From Pseudoalteromonas luteoviolacea NCIMB 1944 (lineage in GTDB: Bacteria; Pseudomonadota; Gammaproteobacteria; Enterobacterales; Alteromonadaceae), in NCBI RefSeq assembly GCF_001625565.1, contig NZ_AUXS01000037.1, positions 38,454-102,453 on the forward strand: a stretch of DNA of 64,000 nt, in the 5' to 3' direction. Positions within the stretch are counted from its first letter, which is position 1. Each line of letters starts with the position of its first letter. This document shows positions 62,011-64,000 of the stretch, in pieces. The notes below the pieces were generated by a model. That model was not told the origin of the DNA. It did no database searches and saw only the letters and a program-made list of their open reading frames with translations. The translations under genes and the position numbers were made by a program.

Positions 62011-63051
62011 TTATTCAGCTACCGCTGCCTCCGCTTTATTCAAAGTAACCTTTCGAGCGGTCTGTACAGACGATGTAGGCTTCATTGCAGTAGATTTTTT
62101 CATTGACTCCATTGGCAAACCTAATTGCTCTTGGCTTTTCTGTGAGACAGTAAGCTCATCTGCAATAGTCGACAGCAAGTGTTGGTTTATTTTCTGATTC
62201 TGAGAAATAGAGTCTTGAATATCTTTATTTTGCTGTTGTAATTGTTCAGCTAACTCGGCTTGTGTAAGCGTATTTTTTACCTTCTCTTTGGTTTTTTGAT
62301 CAGCACTTCCCATCAATTGGTTCACAACCTCCACCAAACGACTAAGGACACTATAAATAACATCTGCGGAAAAACCTCCAAGCAATGCTGCCAAAGGTTT
62401 GTGAAAGTCACCTAAGGAAGAATGATTTTGGGTAATTTCTTGAGTGGGGATTAACTCGGCAATCATCAAACCAGCCATAAAGCCCATTATCACCATAGAC
62501 CAATATGTCGAATCGAACTTAGGGTCGTAGTTGCACATGCGAATAAAGCTGCGAGATTTGTGTAAACACGCGAATGTGGCTCCAAGCCCTGCACAACATA
62601 ATAGAAATAGTTGGTTGAGCAATAATACTTTGCCCTCTGAATTAAATAGCCCCTCATTGATTGTCTTTTGGTTTACTTCTGGTGAAATTGATAATGCAAT
62701 GATTGAAACTAAGAAAAATAGTGCAAGTAAAGACATATGTCGAACAAGCTTTACTGGACCTAAAAACCTCAACAAACTAACGGAACTTGACTCTTTGTCC
62801 ATAATAGATAATGTGAGCGGTTTAGCTGGATAGACAAGTAAAGATAATTCTTTATGGCATTTAGTCAGCGCTGACAACTCATGCTCTAAAAGCAGGTTCA
62901 GGCCATCCCCATCATTTACCGCTTGTTTATTTTGTAGTTGATAAACAGTATTTGGAATATAGCTTGGCATGGTTTTCCCTTCGCCTGACGCGTAACGGAT
63001 CATGACATCACATTCTGTAAGTAAATGACTAACAAAGTCCTTTTTGGACAT
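62011..63051 (-). CDS. Membrane protein with C-terminal coiled coil
   Basis: The 346-aa protein has four hydrophobic segments (about residues 104-120 MSLLALFFLVSIIALSI, 143-160 LLLNQLFLLCCAGLGATFA, 183-201 YWSMVIMGFMAGLMIAEL and 220-240). They are followed by a helical, Gln-rich coiled coil (LAEQLQQQNKDIQDSISQNQKINQHL) in the cytoplasm. The N-terminal 100 residues are soluble. No family was recognised. It is 90 nt upstream of the GGDEF-like gene on the same strand. Confidence 0.6.
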   Translation of the reverse strand: MSKKDFVSHLLTECDVMIRYASGEGKTMPSYIPNTVYQLQNKQAVNDGDGLNLLLEHELSALTKCHKELSLLVYPAKPLTLSIMDKESSSVSLLRFLGPVKLVRHMSLLALFFLVSIIALSISPEVNQKTINEGLFNSEGKVLLLNQLFLLCCAGLGATFACLHKSRSFIRMCNYDPKFDSTYWSMVIMGFMAGLMIAELIPTQEITQNHSSLGDFHKPLAALLGGFSADVIYSVLSRLVEVVNQLMGSADQKTKEKVKNTLTQAELAEQLQQQNKDIQDSISQNQKINQHLLSTIADELTVSQKSQEQLGLPMESMKKSTAMKPTSSVQTARKVTLNKAEAAVAE

Positions 63052-63354
63052 AGTGTTACCTATTGTTATTATGCCGAAAAGAAGTTTATAACAGGGTTTA
63101 TGGTATTACTTCAAGTACAATCAATTACAGATAAATATTAAAAATAAATAAGTCGTTAGATTAAAGTCAAAAGCTAATAATAAGAGATGAAATAGGTTAG
63201 CTTATTTTTTCAATGAGAGCACAATTTCGGTCTATCTATGTACTACGTGTGCACCAGGATTTTATTGCCATTAAAGCAACAGTATTTCATTATTAGCATG
63301 AGAAAATACGAACATATGAATTTTACTATAGTGCCAACAAACAGGCCCGCAAGG
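63052..63354. other. Intergenic region
   Basis: This AT-rich 303-nt stretch lies between the membrane protein gene and the repeats. The frames here lack ribosome sites. It should hold the promoter of the membrane protein gene. Confidence 0.4.
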
Positions 63355-63510
63355 CAGGTGCAAAAGTCTAATGGCAATGCACGCAGTGCTGACATTATTT
63401 TTGCGCAAAGTGAAATTAATAGTTTTGACAGTTGTTGGGGTTACCACCTCTAAAACGTAGCTAATATTGAGAATATGGATCCTGAATCAAGTTCAGGATG
63501 ACATTCTGCG
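63355..63510. repeat. Diverged direct repeat, copy A
   Basis: It begins CAGGTGCAAAAGTCTAATGG and ends with TTCAGGATGACATTCTGCG. It matches copy B 375 nt further on, with substitutions and small gaps. It contains a stem ATCCTGAA/TTCAGGAT (63479-63499), a REP-like hairpin common in intergenic DNA of these bacteria. Confidence 0.7.
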
Positions 63511-63729
63511 TAGTGCGAACGAAGCAAGTACAGGGCGACATCGCGCAAGTTCAGTACGACGGTACAATGGACTAACAGCGATGTAAAACGACTAAGTGTA
63601 AAGGGCTACCGACCACGATAAATAACTCAATCACATTCCCCCTCTCCGTCACTCTGAACTTGTTTCAGGGTCTAAGTTCAAAGGCCTACAACAAATGAAG
63701 GCGGCAAAGACGCTTCCTGATATGCAAGT

Positions 63730-63873
63730 CAGGTGCAAAAGTCCAATGACAAAGCCCGCATTTTTATACTCGGGGAAATGGGTAGCCTTGACAGTTGTTG
63801 AGGTCATCGCCTCTAAAATCTAGCAAATATCAAGAATATGGATTCTGAATCAAGTTCAGGATGACATCATGCG
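63730..63873. repeat. Diverged direct repeat, copy B
   Basis: It begins CAGGTGCAAAAGTCCAATG, keeps GACAGTTGTTG and CGCCTCTAAAA, and ends in TTCAGGATGACATCATGCG, matching copy A. Its last unit leads directly into the 22-nt tandem array. Confidence 0.7.
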
Positions 63874-64000
63874 AAGTTCAGGGTGACATCGTGCGAAGTT
63901 CAAGGTGACGTCGTGCGAAGTTCAGGGTGACATTCTGCGAAGTTCAGGGTGACGTCGTGCGAAGTTCAGGATGACATGCTGCGAAGTTCAGGGTGACATC
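63851..64000. repeat. 22-nt tandem repeat array running off the window
   Basis: Six complete 22-nt units and one partial one start at 63851, 63873, 63895, 63917, 63939, 63961 and 63983, close to GAAGTTCAGGGTGACATCGTGC. Units differ at a few positions (GGG/AGG/GGA, CATC/CGTC/CATT). There are no spacers. The array continues past the right edge. Confidence 0.9.

Noticed and set aside
63238..63453. 71-aa plus-strand ORF at the repeat tract
   Set aside because: It overlaps repeat copy A, lacks a ribosome site and has no recognisable domain; the repeat explains the open frame.
63851..64000. CRISPR array
   Set aside because: The 22-nt units follow each other without spacers, and no cas gene is present.

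Overview
The window looks like a chromosomal segment of a marine gammaproteobacterium of the Pseudoalteromonas type. This is inferred from moderately AT-rich sequence, a DUF3083-like protein, a small IAGG-leader peptide of a kind common in this genus, and above all an extracellular contractile injection system (eCIS) closely resembling the MACs (metamorphosis-associated contractile structures) of Pseudoalteromonas luteoviolacea. The species call is by recognition, not by database search. No capsid, terminase, portal or integrase gene is present, so this is not an ordinary prophage.

Layout, in minus-strand transcription order. An ECF sigma factor (57.2 kb) precedes a tightly coupled operon (56.3 to 44.9 kb): a NusG/RfaH-family antiterminator, a degenerate lysozyme-fold protein, an AAA+ ATPase (Afp15-like), a DUF4255 tube terminator (Afp16-like), a set of fibre proteins (one with an S74 intramolecular chaperone), and a large protein ending in a GNAT acetyltransferase domain. 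Next come two plus-strand genes that look like an insertion (periplasmic solute-binding protein and TonB-dependent receptor, 41.4-44.7 kb). They are followed by two effector candidates: a Pne1-like nuclease (41.1-39.6 kb) and a 936-aa membrane-segment protein in the position expected for Mif1 (39.5-36.6 kb). The second structural block (16.8 kb to the left edge) is in the classical eCIS order: sheath, tube, tube, DUF5908-like protein, LysM/CIS-tube protein, VgrG-like spike, gp25, baseplate J, second baseplate wedge, and a giant fibre that runs off the window. A tape measure and a PAAR tip were not found.

The two structural blocks are about 28 kb apart but share a 13-nt ops-like element (GATGTGGCGGAGC) in their leaders, each next to a hairpin. 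In the sheath leader a terminator-like hairpin lies between this element and the first gene. With the NusG paralogue encoded directly downstream of one copy, this suggests processive antitermination that couples the two blocks.

Between the blocks (17-36 kb) lies an envelope and secretion region: a five-gene operon of unknown role ending in a secreted trypsin-like protease; a candidate RiPP-type precursor peptide; an SGNH hydrolase; an RpfF-like crotonase; a FecR-domain protein; an abundant-looking exported protein; a split filamentous-haemagglutinin/CdiA-like locus with a PD-(D/E)XK C-terminal toxin and a putative immunity gene; and a phospholipase-A2-like protein. Right of the eCIS are an HxxxD acyltransferase, the DUF3083-like protein, a TPR protein with a degenerate GGDEF domain, a membrane/coiled-coil protein, and a repeat-rich intergenic stretch ending in a 22-nt tandem array cut by the window edge.
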